Of a stretch of 64,000 bases of DNA, positions 11,013 to 22,089 are shown piece after piece; position 1 is the first letter of the stretch, and every line of letters starts with the position of its first letter. The stretch lies in assembly GCA_039621445.1 (NCBI GenBank), contig CP154957.1, forward strand, positions 30,894,399-30,958,398. Reading direction: 5' to 3'. The position numbers and the translations under genes are program-made. The notes beneath the pieces are model-generated. The model was not told the origin of the DNA, did not search any database, and worked only from the letters and a program-made list of their open reading frames with translations. This DNA comes from Euglena gracilis (Eukaryota > Euglenida > Euglenophyceae > Euglenales).

Positions 11013-11479
11013 CATGGGGGATGCCTAAAAAGCGGTGCCGACACCGCTGGCACCGCTTGACACCGCTGGGACGGAAGGTTTTGTTTTTTTAGGGGGAACC
11101 CTTGCAAATTTTTTTCCATGTGCTTTGTTCTATACAGGTTTGTTTGATGGCCACAAATGTTTATGTCACAACCAAGCACCTCTGATGATGCTGGGCGATG
11201 CTGGGCGATGCTGGATATTTGGAGACTAGAGGTGGGGTTCCGATGCTGGGCGATGCTGGGCTCAAGGGCATGGGTGACCAGAGGTGCTTGGTCACAACAA
11301 GATGCTTTTGTGCTAATTTATGGGAAATCCCCGCATTTTTTCCCTCAGTATTATTCCATGGGTTCCTGTCCCAGCGGTGTCAAGCGGTGCCAGCGGTGTC
11401 AAGCGGTGCCCCAGCGGTGCCCCAGCGGTGCCAAGCGGTGCCCCAGCGGTGCAGGCACCGCTTGTTAGGCATCCCCATG
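11013..11479. mobile_element. foldback element with CGGTGCC-type repeats
   Basis: The ends are inverted copies: 'catgggggatgcctaaaaag' on the left and 'ttaggcatccccatg' on the right. Inside each end is an array of AGCGGTG(CC/TC) units, facing each other. A separate 118-bp element with its own target duplication sits in the middle (11173-11290), so this one is older. No coding capacity. No clear target duplication was found for the outer element. Confidence 0.6.
11173..11290. mobile_element. hAT-like MITE, 118 bp, family of 51413
   Basis: Terminal inverted repeat CAAGCACCTCTG at both ends, flanked by the 8-bp direct repeat GTCACAAC (11165-11172 and 11291-11298). It carries GATGCTGGGC repeats near each end and the internal segment 'ggagactagaggtggggttc'. 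The same parts occur at the ends of the 1.75-kb element at 51413-53165, so this copy looks like an internally deleted derivative. Confidence 0.9.
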
Positions 11480-11829
11480 GTCCCCAGAGTGCTGGTACAT
11501 CATATGACAATATATGGTGTGTTCCTTGCTAAACAAAAACCCTCAGGTGGGTGGGGGGTGTTGTCGGGATGGGATGGGAATCCCACTGGTGAGTGGGAAG
11601 CCATTGGTGGGAGACCCGAATCATTTGGCACAGCGTAACTCAATAGCGCCGGCAAGCCCCCCAAAATGAAAATGAAAGCGCTGTTGGGGGTCGGTCTGTG
11701 TGCGTGGGGTGGAGGAAAACGGCTGAGTCTGTTGGCACAGGACAAAGACGCAGATTGCAGAGGGGCACCAATGAGTGGGGGTCGTGAGGCAGAGAGGGTC
11801 GTGCCCATGCCGGCCCCGGGGGGGTTACA
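11480..11829. other. spacer, nothing recognised
   Basis: No open frame with family resemblance and no clear repeat structure. It contains 'gggatgggatgggaatccc'-type low complexity. Confidence 0.4.
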
Positions 11830-12185
11830 GTAGGAGGAGGTTCGAGCTCGAACGTTCGAGCTCCGAACCTCCTCGAACGTTTTTAAGCCCCCCCCTTCAA
11901 GGGGGGGCTTAAAAACGTTCGAGGCCCCTCGAACGACCTCGAACGACATTCGAGGAGGATCTCGAACCTCCTCGAACGTCCTCGAACGACGTTCGAGGAG
12001 GGTCTCGAACCTCCTCGAACGTCCTCGAACGACGTTCGAGGAGGGTCTCGAACCTCCTCGAACGACCTCGAACGACATTCGAGGAGGGTCTCTAACCTCC
12101 TCGAACGACCTCGAACGACGTTCGAGGAGGGACCTCGAACCTCCTCGAACGACCTCGAACGACATCTCGACCCTCCTCCTGCGTA
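11830..12185. repeat. foldback array of CCTCGAACG units
   Basis: Starts with GTAGGAGGAGG and ends with CCTCCTCCTGC. It holds a hairpin around TTTTTAAGCCCCCCC/GGGGGGGCTTAAAAA and then tandem palindromic units of the type CGAGGAGG..CCTCCTCGAACG. Relatives lie at 15660-15760, 43028-43380 and 45145-45480. Confidence 0.75.
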
Positions 12186-12411
12186 CATGCATACCGCTTT
12201 CAACACCGACCTCCTCGACAAATTATGTGTGGGTTCTTTTTTTTGTTTTTGCGTTTTTGGGAACCTTTTCAGAAACGACCACCCAAGCAGGCGAGACCTA
12301 TTCCCTCTCGATATGTGATTGGGTTGGAAATTCGAACTTTTCAAATCCCCCTCCCGTCGCTCCCTACTCGGGCCACCTAGGCCCAGGGGGAGCACCGCCC
12401 CAGGGGGAGCC
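12186..12411. other. spacer, nothing recognised
   Basis: T-rich and then C-rich sequence with no supported feature, leading into the left part of an interrupted hairpin repeat. Confidence 0.35.
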
Positions 12412-12626
12412 TGTAGTGGGAAATTTTCCATGCGGTTTAAAAAAACATACTTTTTCTTACGCAGGAATGCACTGATTCATAAATATTTTTAATCAAAAAT
12501 CTTCCCATACCGGGAGAATTTCTGAGGTTATTAGAAGGAACAGGGTTAGGGTTAAAATTTCCTCCCCAATGGTTGCAACCATCCCGCTCATCGTTGCTAT
12601 ATTTCCCTCTACAGGGTACACAGCGA
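12412..12626 (+). repeat. left part of an interrupted hairpin-family repeat
   Basis: Contains 'gggttagggttaaaatttcc', 'ctctacagggtacacagcga' and an upstream block ('gcaggaatgcactgattcat') repeated at 15500-15530. It matches the left flank of other hairpin-family copies (for example 21690-21800). The copy is cut after AGCGA at 12622-12626, where the 2.69-kb element inserted; the sequence resumes with AGCGAACCCAAAGAG at 15319. Confidence 0.75.
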
Positions 12627-13258
12627 CTTAGGCGGCCTAACTCGCACTTAAGGTTTTCATTTTTAGCTTGCGCTTTGGCGCAAATTTTCGATTTCTTTGA
12701 GACCCGGCGGTAGAACCCACCCTTTTGACCCTCTGGTTCCGCGGAGACCCTCCACGGTGGCGTGTGCATCATTTTCCGATGTTGGGACCTGGGGAACAGG
12801 CCCAATTTTGGTGTTTTTCAGCCTGTGCACCATTTTGAAAAAGGTCCAAAACCCTGGGTTTGACCGCCGGGACACGTGAATTTTCCCAAAAATGGGCCGA
12901 AACCCCCGTTGCGAGTCCCTTGTTTTTGAAGCCTTGACCGTGTTCCCCGGATGGTACCACACAGTCCAGGTGACAATTGGCCCTTTTTGTGGCTTTTTTG
13001 GCTCTGTGATATGTCCGTGAAGAGTTTGGCTGCTGAGGCATCCAGAGGGTGGACTCTACATGCACGTTGTGAAAAGTTGGAAAAAACGGCATGTCACAGA
13101 GTTGTGATCCCTGGGTGCTTGAAGCGTGAGGAGCGGTGCAGCGGGAACCACCCTGGTGGGGGGGGGTTGGGGGGACTGAGGGCGAGCCTAGGGACCTCTC
13201 CCAACGTCTGGTGAGCAACGCCAGGCCCCACACTGCCGGGCACAGAAGGCAATGGTCA

Positions 13259-13708
13259 TGGACATTTGCGCTTAAGCGCAAATTTTTAGCTTGCGCTTAA
13301 GCGCAAGCTAAAACAGAAGCCCCTGAGCTTGTGGGAGTCCCTCTGATGTGTTACGGTGTGTCGGGGGCCCCTCTCTGAACGGCCAGAGTGCGGGCTTGGT
13401 GAGGAAATACCTTGCGCCGAAGCGCAAACCGTCATACAAAAAAACTGAGAAGTGCAAACACGCGGCTGACGTGTAATGTGGATGAACAAGCAGTGCATTA
13501 TGTAGGCATGTCCCTTGCGCTTCGGCGCAAATGTTTTTCCTTACCAAGCCCGCACTCTGGCCATGCAGAGAGGGCCCCCGACACACCGTAACACATCAGA
13601 GGGACTCCCACAAACTCAGGGGCTTCTGTTTTAGCTTGCGCTTAAGCGCAAATTTTTAATTTGCGCTTAAGCGCAAGCAAAAAATTTGCGCTTAAGCGCA
13701 AATGTCCT
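13259..13708. repeat. large inverted repeat inside the 2.69-kb element
   Basis: Arms of about 150 bp (roughly 13259-13425 and 13510-13708) are near-perfect complements. They share 'cagaagcccctgagcttgtg', 'gtgttacggtgtgtcggggg' and 'ccagagtgcgggcttggt', and both arms carry TTGCGCTTAAGCGCAA palindromes. It would form a long cruciform or hairpin. Confidence 0.8.
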
Positions 13709-14512
13709 TTTAAATGGCAGATGTATTTGAATGCATTCGTGCTGTGTGAGAAGGTGGGGGATAGGGGAGAATGGTGAGGAGGGTTTCTGCGCTGCTGTGC
13801 CAGAAGCTGGGTTGGTGCTTTGTAACTATTCAGGTGCTGGGGAGGAAGTGGTTGTTACAATAAGACAATGGTGGGCGGTAGGCTGTCCTTGCACTCGGTG
13901 CACAAAGTGGGGTTTTTGGGGATGTTGACAGAAAGGCTTTTTCTGCTGAACAATGCCTCCATCTGCCTGGTGGCATGTGGCTGTCTGGTGGGTTGCAAAA
14001 TGCCGAAGAAAGGTGTGTCAGCATGTCTTCCCTTCTCCGCCGCTGTTGATGGGCCATTTCAATTTCTCAATTCCATTCGCTCATCCCCAAAGTTCTGTGC
14101 TTCAAATCCTGGGCGAGGAAAGGGGGGTGACGAGCTTCTTTAAAACACCCTTTCGACGCCTAAAACTGTTTCCTCGGCTGTGGTTCCCAGGGTTTATCTG
14201 GTACCTGTTCTTTTCCACACAGGTATTTTCCGACTTTTAAAAGTCGGCCAAAGAGAAGGGCCCCTCAGGCACGCTTAAGTGCGAGGCAAGTGGGAGGAAC
14301 CTCCGGCACTGGAAGTTGGGTTTACAACGCATAGGACAAGGCACGTCTGGATATCAAGTAGTTGGTGGTTGCTTTCACACACCAGGGGGTTGGCTTCCTG
14401 CCCCAGGCAAGGCTTCCCTCCACCTGAGCTCTGTCCGCTCTGGTGATGAGATGCTTCCAGGACTGCTCTCTCCACCCGCAGTGATAAAAATGGAAAATAC
14501 AACTTGATGGCT

Positions 14513-14912
14513 GTTGCGCCAAAGCGCAATGGGTAGGCTCATGAAGAATGGAAATTTAAGAGTTATATTGCGCCAAAGCGCAAGTAGAAATACACTTTTA
14601 AGATTGTCAAAGCAACGCGGCTCTTGCGCCGACGCGCAATGTTGACCAGTTTTAAGTCAACGTGACTGAGAGTAGGCTTCCGTCCCCCTGTTCTACATTT
14701 TTGTGCTCCATCCCCTCTGGTGTTCTTACTCTACCAGGGCCGTTCTCTCCCTGCGTTGTGAGATAAGTTTTAAACAGTTATATTTGCGCTTCGGCGCAAG
14801 CCATGTTGCTTTTGCAATTTTAAAAATTGTATTTCTACTTGCGCTTTGGCGCAAGGTAACTCGTAAATTTCCATTCTTCATGAGCCTACCCCTTGCGCTT
14901 TGGCGCAAATGG
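14513..14912. repeat. second large inverted repeat inside the element
   Basis: Arms at about 14513-14640 and 14783-14912 are complementary ('gggtaggctcatgaagaatg', 'gcgcaagtagaaatac'). Each arm carries three TTGCGC..GCGCAA palindromes at matching positions. Confidence 0.8.
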
Positions 14913-15318
14913 AAACACATGTTGACTCAAAAGTTGTTATCATTGTTCAAATGCGGCAATGGTCACCCACGTGTTGAATTACAAAAAAGTCAAAAATTTG
15001 CGCCAAAGCGCAAATGGTTTTATTTTTTGTAATTTCAAAAATTTGCGCCAAAGCGCAAATGAGTAATGGAGTCCCCTCGTTTCATCACCCGCCGCCTTGT
15101 GTTCATGCACACTGGGACTCGGGAACGCTGTGCCCGTGGACCGTGGAGTTCCTAGTCGTTGCTTTCGTCCCCAGGCCCTCGGGTGCAGGGAGACACTATT
15201 TTCAGACTGTCCCGAGTCTCAGGCCACGGTGGTCGAAAACCAAACTTTTTTTGGGTTTTGCGCGTTGGCGCAATCTTACAGTCACTTTCAAAGCTAAGTG
15301 CGAGTTAGGCCGCCTAAG

Positions 15319-15610
15319 AGCGAACCCAAAGAGTCGCCCAACTAGGGTTAAAAACATGGGGGGACCCGAGCGAGGCGCCGAAGGCGCCGAGCGAGGCTCC
15401 CCCCATGTTTTTAACCCTAGTTGGGCGACTCTTTGGGGTAGCTGGTACCCTGTAGGGGGAAATTTTCCACGCGTTTTAAAAGAAACATATTTTTTCTGAC
15501 GCAGGAATGCACTGATTCATAAATATTTTTATTCAAAAATATTCCCATACCGGGAGAATTTCTGACGTTATTAGAAAGAATACGGTTAGCGTCATGTTTA
15601 GGGTTAGAAA
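15319..15610. repeat. hairpin family, copy 1 (right part of interrupted copy)
   Basis: Contains the near-perfect palindrome centred at about 15384, with stem landmarks CCCAACTAGGGTTAAAAACA, GACCCGAGCGAGGCGCCG and their complements. The right flank is 'gggtagctggtaccctgtag'. Related copies: 21780-21960, 22690-22830 (collapsed), 41090-41290, 44010-44170, 44610-44770 and 46315-46460. Confidence 0.8.
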
Positions 15611-15659
15611 AATATTTTTTTTCACGCATTCAAAAGTATTTTTATTCAAAAATGTTCCC

Positions 15660-15780
15660 AACGTCCTCGAACGACCTCGAACGATATTCGAGGAGGGACC
15701 TCGAACCTCCTCGAATGTCGTTCGAGGACGTTCGAGGAGGTTCGAGACCCTCCTCCTACGGTCCATCCCACTACCGTAAC
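15660..15780. repeat. CCTCGAACG foldback repeat, short copy
   Basis: Palindromic CCTCGAACGACCTCG..CGAGGAGG units ending CCTCCTCCTACGG and 'taccgtaaccctcc', as in the copy at 45145-45480. It lies immediately upstream of the start codon of the next gene. Confidence 0.7.
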
Positions 15781-15785
15781 CCTCC

Positions 15786-18552
15786 ATGCCCGCCCCTGTC
15801 TCTGTGCAGCCTCCGAGCCGCGGCCTTGCCCCGGGGCTGAGGGACCCGCGGGCGGCGGACGACGAAGCCAGGGCGGGGCCGAGGCCAAAGCGCAGGCACG
15901 CGTCCCCAGAGCCGCCGCCGAAATTGATGGAAGACTTGCGTGGGAACGGAGAGCGGCGGCGGCGCGGCGGGGACGGGACGCGTGACGGGCGTGACATGGG
16001 GCGTGATGGGCGTGACGGGCGGGATGATCCACGGCTGCAGAAGCGGCGCCGCCAGCCGGCGGACCGCCCCAGGCAGGACAGTGGGGCGGAGGACAGCGAC
16101 TTGTACGAGAACGCCCTCCCGTCCCCGGCCCGGGACGGCCACCACCGCCACCACCGGAGAAAGGATCGCCAGCGGGATGCACAGCGCCGCGACGCATCCC
16201 CGGCCGCCAGCGAGGACCCGCCGAAGCGCAGGTGCGTTGTCGAATGGTTCTGTGCGGCTTGTTGTTGGGAGGTGGATGTGTGGGTGTCTGGATGCGAGGC
16301 GTGCATTTTGGGGCATAGGTATCGACAGGGCCCCACCGCAAAATTTGCGGCCGAGATCACGCCAGAGTGCACAAGGGAACTCGGAATAATCACAGAATCA
16401 GACGCCATTCAAACCCATTGACGCATCCACGTGCAGTGTGCTTTCTCTGACCCTCCCGCCCAGCAGCACCGTGTTGTCGTCCCAGGCCACCTGAGGAAGA
16501 GCCCTCCAAGAAGAAGCGGAAAGCCCTCAAAGAAGAAGCGCACCATAGGAGCGACTCAGAGGTGGAGGCCCCGAAGTTCCGTCGCTCACGATATGACGAG
16601 GGACCCAGGCATCGGCCTTCCGGCCCCGCTGTGTGTCTGCTTCACTGCAATTACATCATGCATACTTTTTTGGGGACAACTTATTACTTTTTGTCGCTCC
16701 CCAGTCCTTGTGGCCCCTGCCTCCAAATTTTGAAGTCGTGCTTCTGACTGTAGGGGGGGGGGGGGGCTCAGGTTGAACGTTCAAGGGTGAACATTTTTGA
16801 GTTTTTTACAGCCTCCCCCCTCTCTTAAAATACGCTCATTTGAGGTCTGATCATTTGAGCATCCTCCTGCGGGCCATCCTCCCCGTAACCCTGCTGTAAA
16901 ACCCCTCCAAATAATCTTTGCTCCCTGCAAAGTTAGTGGACCGATATTTTTGGCCCCTGCCCCTTGCAAAGGTATTTCCCAGCACCCAAAACCACTGCTG
17001 GACCAATTCACCACTTCTCCCAGAAGCAGTTTGTTTGTCAAATACTATTTTTTTTATTCATACGTGTTGCGTAATTTCATTTCTTTATATCAGGAAATCG
17101 AACATTACGTCATTTCGAATGTCTTTTTTTTGTGCTTACTGCCTGCCATTTTCCAAATGATGCATGATTTTCCACGTTTTTTTTTGTGAAGGGGGCAAAG
17201 TTATTTCTTTGGAGCCTTCCCCCCGCACAGTTATTTGGGAGGGGGTGTGGACGCTGGGGACGTTGTTTTCTGCGGGGAGAGGAGTGCCCGCCTGCTTGAA
17301 GGGTGGGGTTCCGGTCCGATGCCTGGCCACGCCCGGGCCCCAAGCGCGCCCCACACCCCCCTCCAAGCCCCAGCCCAAGCCCCAGCCCGAAGCCAAAGCC
17401 GGCCGCCCCCGAAAGCCCGCCAAGGCCCCGCGGCGGGAGGAGCGCGCTGCCCCGGAGAAGGGCCACCGCCGGCCGGCACGGCTGCCCGCTGCCACAGGGC
17501 CAGCGTCCCGGAGCCCCTCTCCAGGTGTGAACCGCGCTGTTGCTTTGGCTGCTCGTTCCGTTCTCCCCTTCCTCCCCTTCCCCCCCCCCACCATGCAGCC
17601 GCATGCGCCCTCTCTGATTGTGCACTCACCCCCCCCGGAAGTTGGCCGCCAAGCCCATACTCATTAATTTGGCCCAGAGTGAGTTGACCTCCCGTGGAAC
17701 ACCTCTCCCCCTCCACATTAGCTGGAGCTCCAAATTTCTGGCCATTCTGGTGATAATTGTCCCGATAAACCCAAAGTTGAAGTGTTGCGATTTTTGAGGG
17801 CTTTTGTGAACAATGTGTGTATTTGGCTTGGATGCCTTGGCCAGGAAAAATTCAAAAAAATGCAAAAAACTTGTGTTTTTGGGGACAGGCCGAGGGCAGT
17901 TTCCCATTCATTTTTGGCACCTCCAAACCGCGCCTTGGTGGCTGTGGGCCCAAAGCCTCACGCAGATCACAAAAGGCGATTACCCCAAAAACCCTTCGCC
18001 GCAAATGCCCTCCTCGGCGGGGTCGCTGCTGGCTCTCCTCCGATGCACCGGAAGTGACCCTCCCCTCCCCCCATTCACCCCTTTGGCTGCCGTGCGGCTG
18101 CCCGGCCCTCGCCCGCCCAGCAGCCGCCGCGGAGGAGGACGAGGCCGAGGCGCCCTCCAGCCCGCCCATCGCCGCCCAGCCAGCCCTGGTCCGCCCCTCC
18201 CCCCTTCCCCCCTTTGCCGTGGGACTGCTCTCCGGTATTGGGCCCCGCCGGCGTGCCGTGGACAATTTCGGCTGCGCACTGATTGGGACTGGGTGCCAAG
18301 CCGAGTTCGGAATCCTGAAGCACCGGTGCGTGGCAGCCAAAAGCCAAAGGGCGACCACTCAGTAAAGCCCCCCCCCTATGTCAATAGGGGCCGAGGGAAA
18401 AAGAATCCCCCCATCCCTGACGGAGCGAGCGTCACGTCAAGAGCACCCTTCCCTGAAAAAACCATGTGGAAGCATGCTGCCATTCAACGGAGGTCCGACC
18501 AGCCATGTGGTTTACCCAAAACGACAACAAGCTATTCTTGAAGCGTAGTGGA

Positions 18553-18587
<35 letters not shown>

Positions 18588-19040
18588 TCATTCAGAGATG
18601 CACCCTGGTGGAAAGCCCCAGAGCCCAAAAGTTCATGAAGAATTTGGGAAAAGACGGGATGAGGTCTGCCACAAGAGCTGGGTCCAAATGGGAGGGATCC
18701 GTGCCTCATTGCCGAGTGCCTGGCCCACAGGTGGACGAGGCCGCGGAGGCGAAGGCCAGGGAGGCAAAAGAGCAGCAGGAAAAGGCCAAGGAGAAGCAGG
18801 AGAAGGTGCTTCGAGATATGTTTGAGAAGGAGAAGGAGCTGGCGGAGGTGCATGTTCCCTCATTGTGCTCCTCACACACACAACACATCACCACACACGC
18901 GCGTGCACACGCGCGCACGTGCGCACACACACACACATACACACACACACACACAAACATACAACACGTCACATGCATTCAACCCATGCACACGCACATT
19001 TACGCACACACATAACAGGCACCAGCGCACACGCACGCAT

Positions 19041-19078
<38 letters not shown>

Positions 19079-20204
19079 GTACAGCACATGCAATGCACCA
19101 GACACATAATCACCCATCTGGCGCTTTGCGTCCAGGTGATGGCCAATTACGTCACCAATTTCGTGCCGGACACCGGGCCCAGCGGCGGCGGCACAGCGGC
19201 CGGCCCCCAGCCGGTCCCCTGGCAGTGCCGCGCCTGCGCAGTGGACCGCTTCGCCCACCGCGCGGAGCTGTACGCCCACCTCCGCAGCGACCCCCACCGG
19301 GAGCGCTGGAGCAGCCAACAGGAGGCCCACCCATCCCACCGCCCTTCAGGCCATCTGGATGGGGGGGACCTCAGTTTCGCTCGGTATCCCACCACATATG
19401 TGCTGGGAATGTTCTTGTTCAACGGTGCCTGGGCTGGCTTTGTTTTCCTGTGGCCTCTGCAGCCAGCCTGGTCGTGTGACCATTCGTGGGTCGTTGGCGG
19501 GTGGTTTAACCGTCAGAATTGAAGACAGATCTTCAAAAGCCTTGGACAAATGCCAGAGGAATGGGATGTCTGCGGCAGGCCCAAGGTCAGTCCGGGGGAG
19601 CGGTGCAGGAGTGCGTGGTGTGCGATGCTAAGGTGCCAGACAAGCTGCTGGAGCTGCACCTCGTGAAAGGTGTGGCAAATTTTGTGGTTTCCAACCCACC
19701 CGCATTTGTTTTTCTCCCGCAATTTTCTGATTTTCTGATTTTTGTTTTTTTTTGCAGTTTCAATTTTGTTGCACCAGTTTGACCCTCTCTCTGGCCCTGG
19801 TCAAGACAGGGCACCCTGCGCCTCTTCCAGCGGCCTGCAGTCTCTTTTCCAGCCATCCAAAACCCACCAGTCTCCGAGGCAAACGACCCTCTGCTGGGTG
19901 GTGCCTCGGGATCTTTTGCATCATTTTTATGTTTCTCCAATGAAATTTGCTGTCTGAAGGGGTTGAATGCCTGCCTTTTGTTGATTTGGTGAATTTTTAA
20001 TTTGTCCATTTGTTGTGAAATATTTTTCATTTTAATATAAAACGGCGTAGAGGCGTGGGTGTGTGATTCAGGTCAGGCATTCACGGTTTTGCAGGGCACA
20101 ACCTGGATATGACGGAAGTGGCGGATGTGAGTGTTTGCTACCTGACAACTGATCTGAACGACTTCGATGCCACACTCGCCAGGTGTACTGCATCACTGCC
20201 ATAG
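15786..20204 (+). CDS. Lys/Arg-rich nuclear-type protein with two zinc fingers
   Basis: Proposed exons: 15786-16231, 16486-16630, 17302 to about 17524, 18121-18218, 18731-18847, 19136 to about 19340, 19591-19669 and 20095-20204. Phases agree at the first and last junctions; the middle joins are less sure. Residues 1-150 are low-complexity and basic (KRRHASPEPPP, RDGRD repeats, HHRHHRRKDRQRD). Exon 2 has a nuclear-signal-like PSKKKRKALKEE. Exon 3 is Pro/Lys-rich with AGRPRKPAKAPRREE, AT-hook-like. Exon 5 is a charged coiled coil (EAKEQQEKAKEKQEKVLRD). Exon 6 has a C2H2 finger, CRAC-x13-H-x5-H. Exon 7 starts a second finger, CVVC-x11-H, whose last His comes from exon 8. The end is LARCTASLP-stop. 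A nuclear RNA- or DNA-binding role is inferred; no family is named. CA tracts occupy two introns. Confidence 0.6.
18554..18586. repeat. GT microsatellite (intronic)
   Basis: (GT)n tract between exons of the zinc-finger gene. Confidence 0.85.
18880..19082. repeat. CA-rich microsatellite (intronic)
   Basis: Interrupted (CA)n filling most of the intron 18848-19135 of the zinc-finger gene. Confidence 0.9.
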
Positions 20205-20700
20205 ATTCATTTTAATTGTGTGAGCCGGGGGTGATTGGGTGGGTTGGGGCCTCTGGACCATATATTCATGCAACACCTGTGTGATCCCTCACCCCCGGGG
20301 GTTTTGGAGGGGGGGGGGGGGGGTGGGGGCCTTGGGCCCCCGGGGGGGGGGGGGGCAATAGATCAGGTTTTTTGCCCGGCCGAAAGCCTGACCAGAAGAA
20401 ATTTCAGCGTTTTCGGCCAATTTTGGCTGGAATTTGGGTGGTGGGTGGGAGGTTGACCCCCGGGGGTGGGGGGTCGTGGGTGGGTGGGGTTTAGAAAAGA
20501 GTGGGTTCACCCCCCCCAGGGTCGTGGGTGGGTGGGTTTTCGAAAAGAGTGGGTGGGTGGGTCCGAAAAGTTCGGTTGGGTGGGTTCGAAAAGAGTGGGT
20601 GAGGCCCAGGAAAAAGTGCCCCCACCCCCGGGGTCATTAAAGAATCTCTGGTCCCTCCCACCCTGGTAGGGTGGGATGCCACGGGAGGTAGGTTCGTGGG
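20205..20700. other. G-rich spacer
   Basis: Long G runs (for example 20305-20355) and GGGTGGGTGGG tracts. No coding signal. Confidence 0.5.
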
Positions 20701-21045
20701 AGGTGGGTGCCGCGGCCGGCCGCGGTCGGCCATCAACCTACCAAAACAGGATTTTGGTAGGGCCGCGGCCGACCGCGACCCTACCACAGCCAATTTTGGC
20801 TCTCAGAATTTTGAATTGGTAGGGCCGAGGCCGGCCGCGGCCCTACCAAAAAATTTTTTTGGTGGGACCGCGGTCAGCCGCGGCCCTACCAAAAGCATTT
20901 TTTTGGTTGGGTCGCGGCCGGCCGCGGTCAGCCGCGGCCCTACCAAATGCATTTTTTTGGTGGTGTCGCGGTCGGCCGCGGCCGACCGCGGCCCCACTTT
21001 CCATGACTGTCCGGGCACTGTTCTACCAGCCACCGATCCAGCCTT
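20640..21045. repeat. palindromic GGCCGCGGCC array, copy 1
   Basis: Tandem palindromic blocks of the form GGTAGGGCCGCGGC..GCCGCGGCCCTACC, spaced by short AT-rich pieces such as 'aaaattttttt'. The left border is 'gccacgggaggtaggt'; the right border is 'ccatgactgtccgggcactg', as in the 40.5-kb copy. Confidence 0.8.
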
Positions 21046-21080
21046 CGTTCCCTGCGCCCTCTGCTATTCTGAGACCCACG

Positions 21081-21755
21081 GTGATACGCTCTCCGTGGCA
21101 GTTGGTAATTGGCTCCACATAATACCAAAACCATGGCGTACTTGTAAATAATAGTACAATGAAAAATATGCATTTAAAAAGTAAATTCCTCTCCATATTC
21201 TTTTAGGGACGAAAGATCCCCACAGGAAACCCTTCGCCTCCTGCAGAATGGATTCCACCCCTGCCATTATTACTGGCAAAGAATTTCCTAATGGCGTTTC
21301 ATTGTGGCCAAAAATAATTCATGAGGTTATTTGAAGGAGTAGGGTTAGGGTTGCGATTTTCATCCAAACAGCATGATACGCTCTCGGTGGCAGTTGGTAA
21401 TTGGCTCCACATAATACCAAAACCATGGCGTACTTGTAAATAATAGTACAATGAAAAATATGCATTTAAAAAGTAAATTCCTCTCCATATTCTTTTAGGG
21501 ACGAAAAGACCCCCCCCCCCACCCCCCCCCCCCCCCCACACCCCCACACCCCCCATACCCCCCACACTTCATGTGACTTCACGTGACCTTTTTTATTTTT
21601 TATTTTTTAACTTTATTTTATTTTTGTTTTTTCCTTTTTTTATTTTTTTATTACTGGCAAAGAATTTCCTAATGGCGTTTCATTGTGGCCAAAAATAATT
21701 CATGAGGTTATTTGAAGGAGTAGGGTTAGGGTTGCGATTTTCATCCAAACAGCAG
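21081..21755 (+). repeat. segmental tandem duplication
   Basis: A block from 'gatacgctctccgtggcagt' to 'ccatattcttttagggacga' at 21081-21210 recurs at 21371-21503. The following block from 'ttactggcaaagaatttcct' to 'tttcatccaaacagca' at about 21270-21373 recurs at about 21651-21753. The second unit leads into hairpin copy 2. C-only and T-rich tracts separate the units. Confidence 0.75.
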
Positions 21756-21965
21756 AACATTTTCCGCTCAACGTTGTTATATTGGTCTCTACAAGGTGCC
21801 CAGCGAACCCAAAGAGCCGCCCAACTAGGGTTAAAAACATGGGGGGACCCGAGCGAGGCGCCGAAGGCGCCGAGCGAGGGTCCCCCCATGTGTATTAACC
21901 CTAGTTGGGCGGCTCTTTGGGGTAGCTGGTACCTTGTAGGGGCCAATTTATCACGCCCCAGACGC
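21756..21965. repeat. hairpin family, copy 2
   Basis: Near-perfect palindrome centred near 21863 (GAGCGAGGCGCCGAAGGCGC), with stems extending from 'ctctacaaggtgcccagcga' to 'gggtagctggtaccttgtag'. Confidence 0.85.
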
Positions 21966-22089
21966 CCAACACCCCCCACAGCCCTCCCTTGGAGTTGGTA
22001 ACACAAGTGATTCGCCCCCTGATACGACCAAATTCCACATGGTGGTTTTTGACAACAAAGGCGAGGTGGGTATCGAACCCACGACCTCA

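Larger units (their letters stand above)
12627..15318. mobile_element. 2.69-kb non-autonomous element, 24-bp TIR, 5-bp TSD
   Basis: The left end begins CTTAGGCGGCCTAACTCGCA and continues four more bases as a perfect terminal inverted repeat (24 bp). The right end is its complement, finishing at 15318. The 5-bp sequence AGCGA is duplicated at the borders (12622-12626 and 15319-15323). Removing the element restores the continuous hairpin-family sequence 'acagcgaacccaaagagtcgcc'. The interior holds at least fifteen palindromes of the type TTGCGC-4 nt-GCGCAA and two large inverted repeats. No transposase-like frame was seen, so it is presumably mobilised in trans. Superfamily unassigned. Confidence 0.85.

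Noticed and set aside
13259-13708. Inverted repeat as an independent mobile element
   Set aside because: It lies wholly inside the 12627-15318 element, has no target duplication of its own and shares that element's palindromes.
15533-16408. Minus-strand frames opposite the basic N-terminus of the zinc-finger gene
   Set aside because: They are shadows of the GC-rich exon. The plus-strand reading gives a coherent Lys/Arg/Asp-rich protein with matching splice phases.
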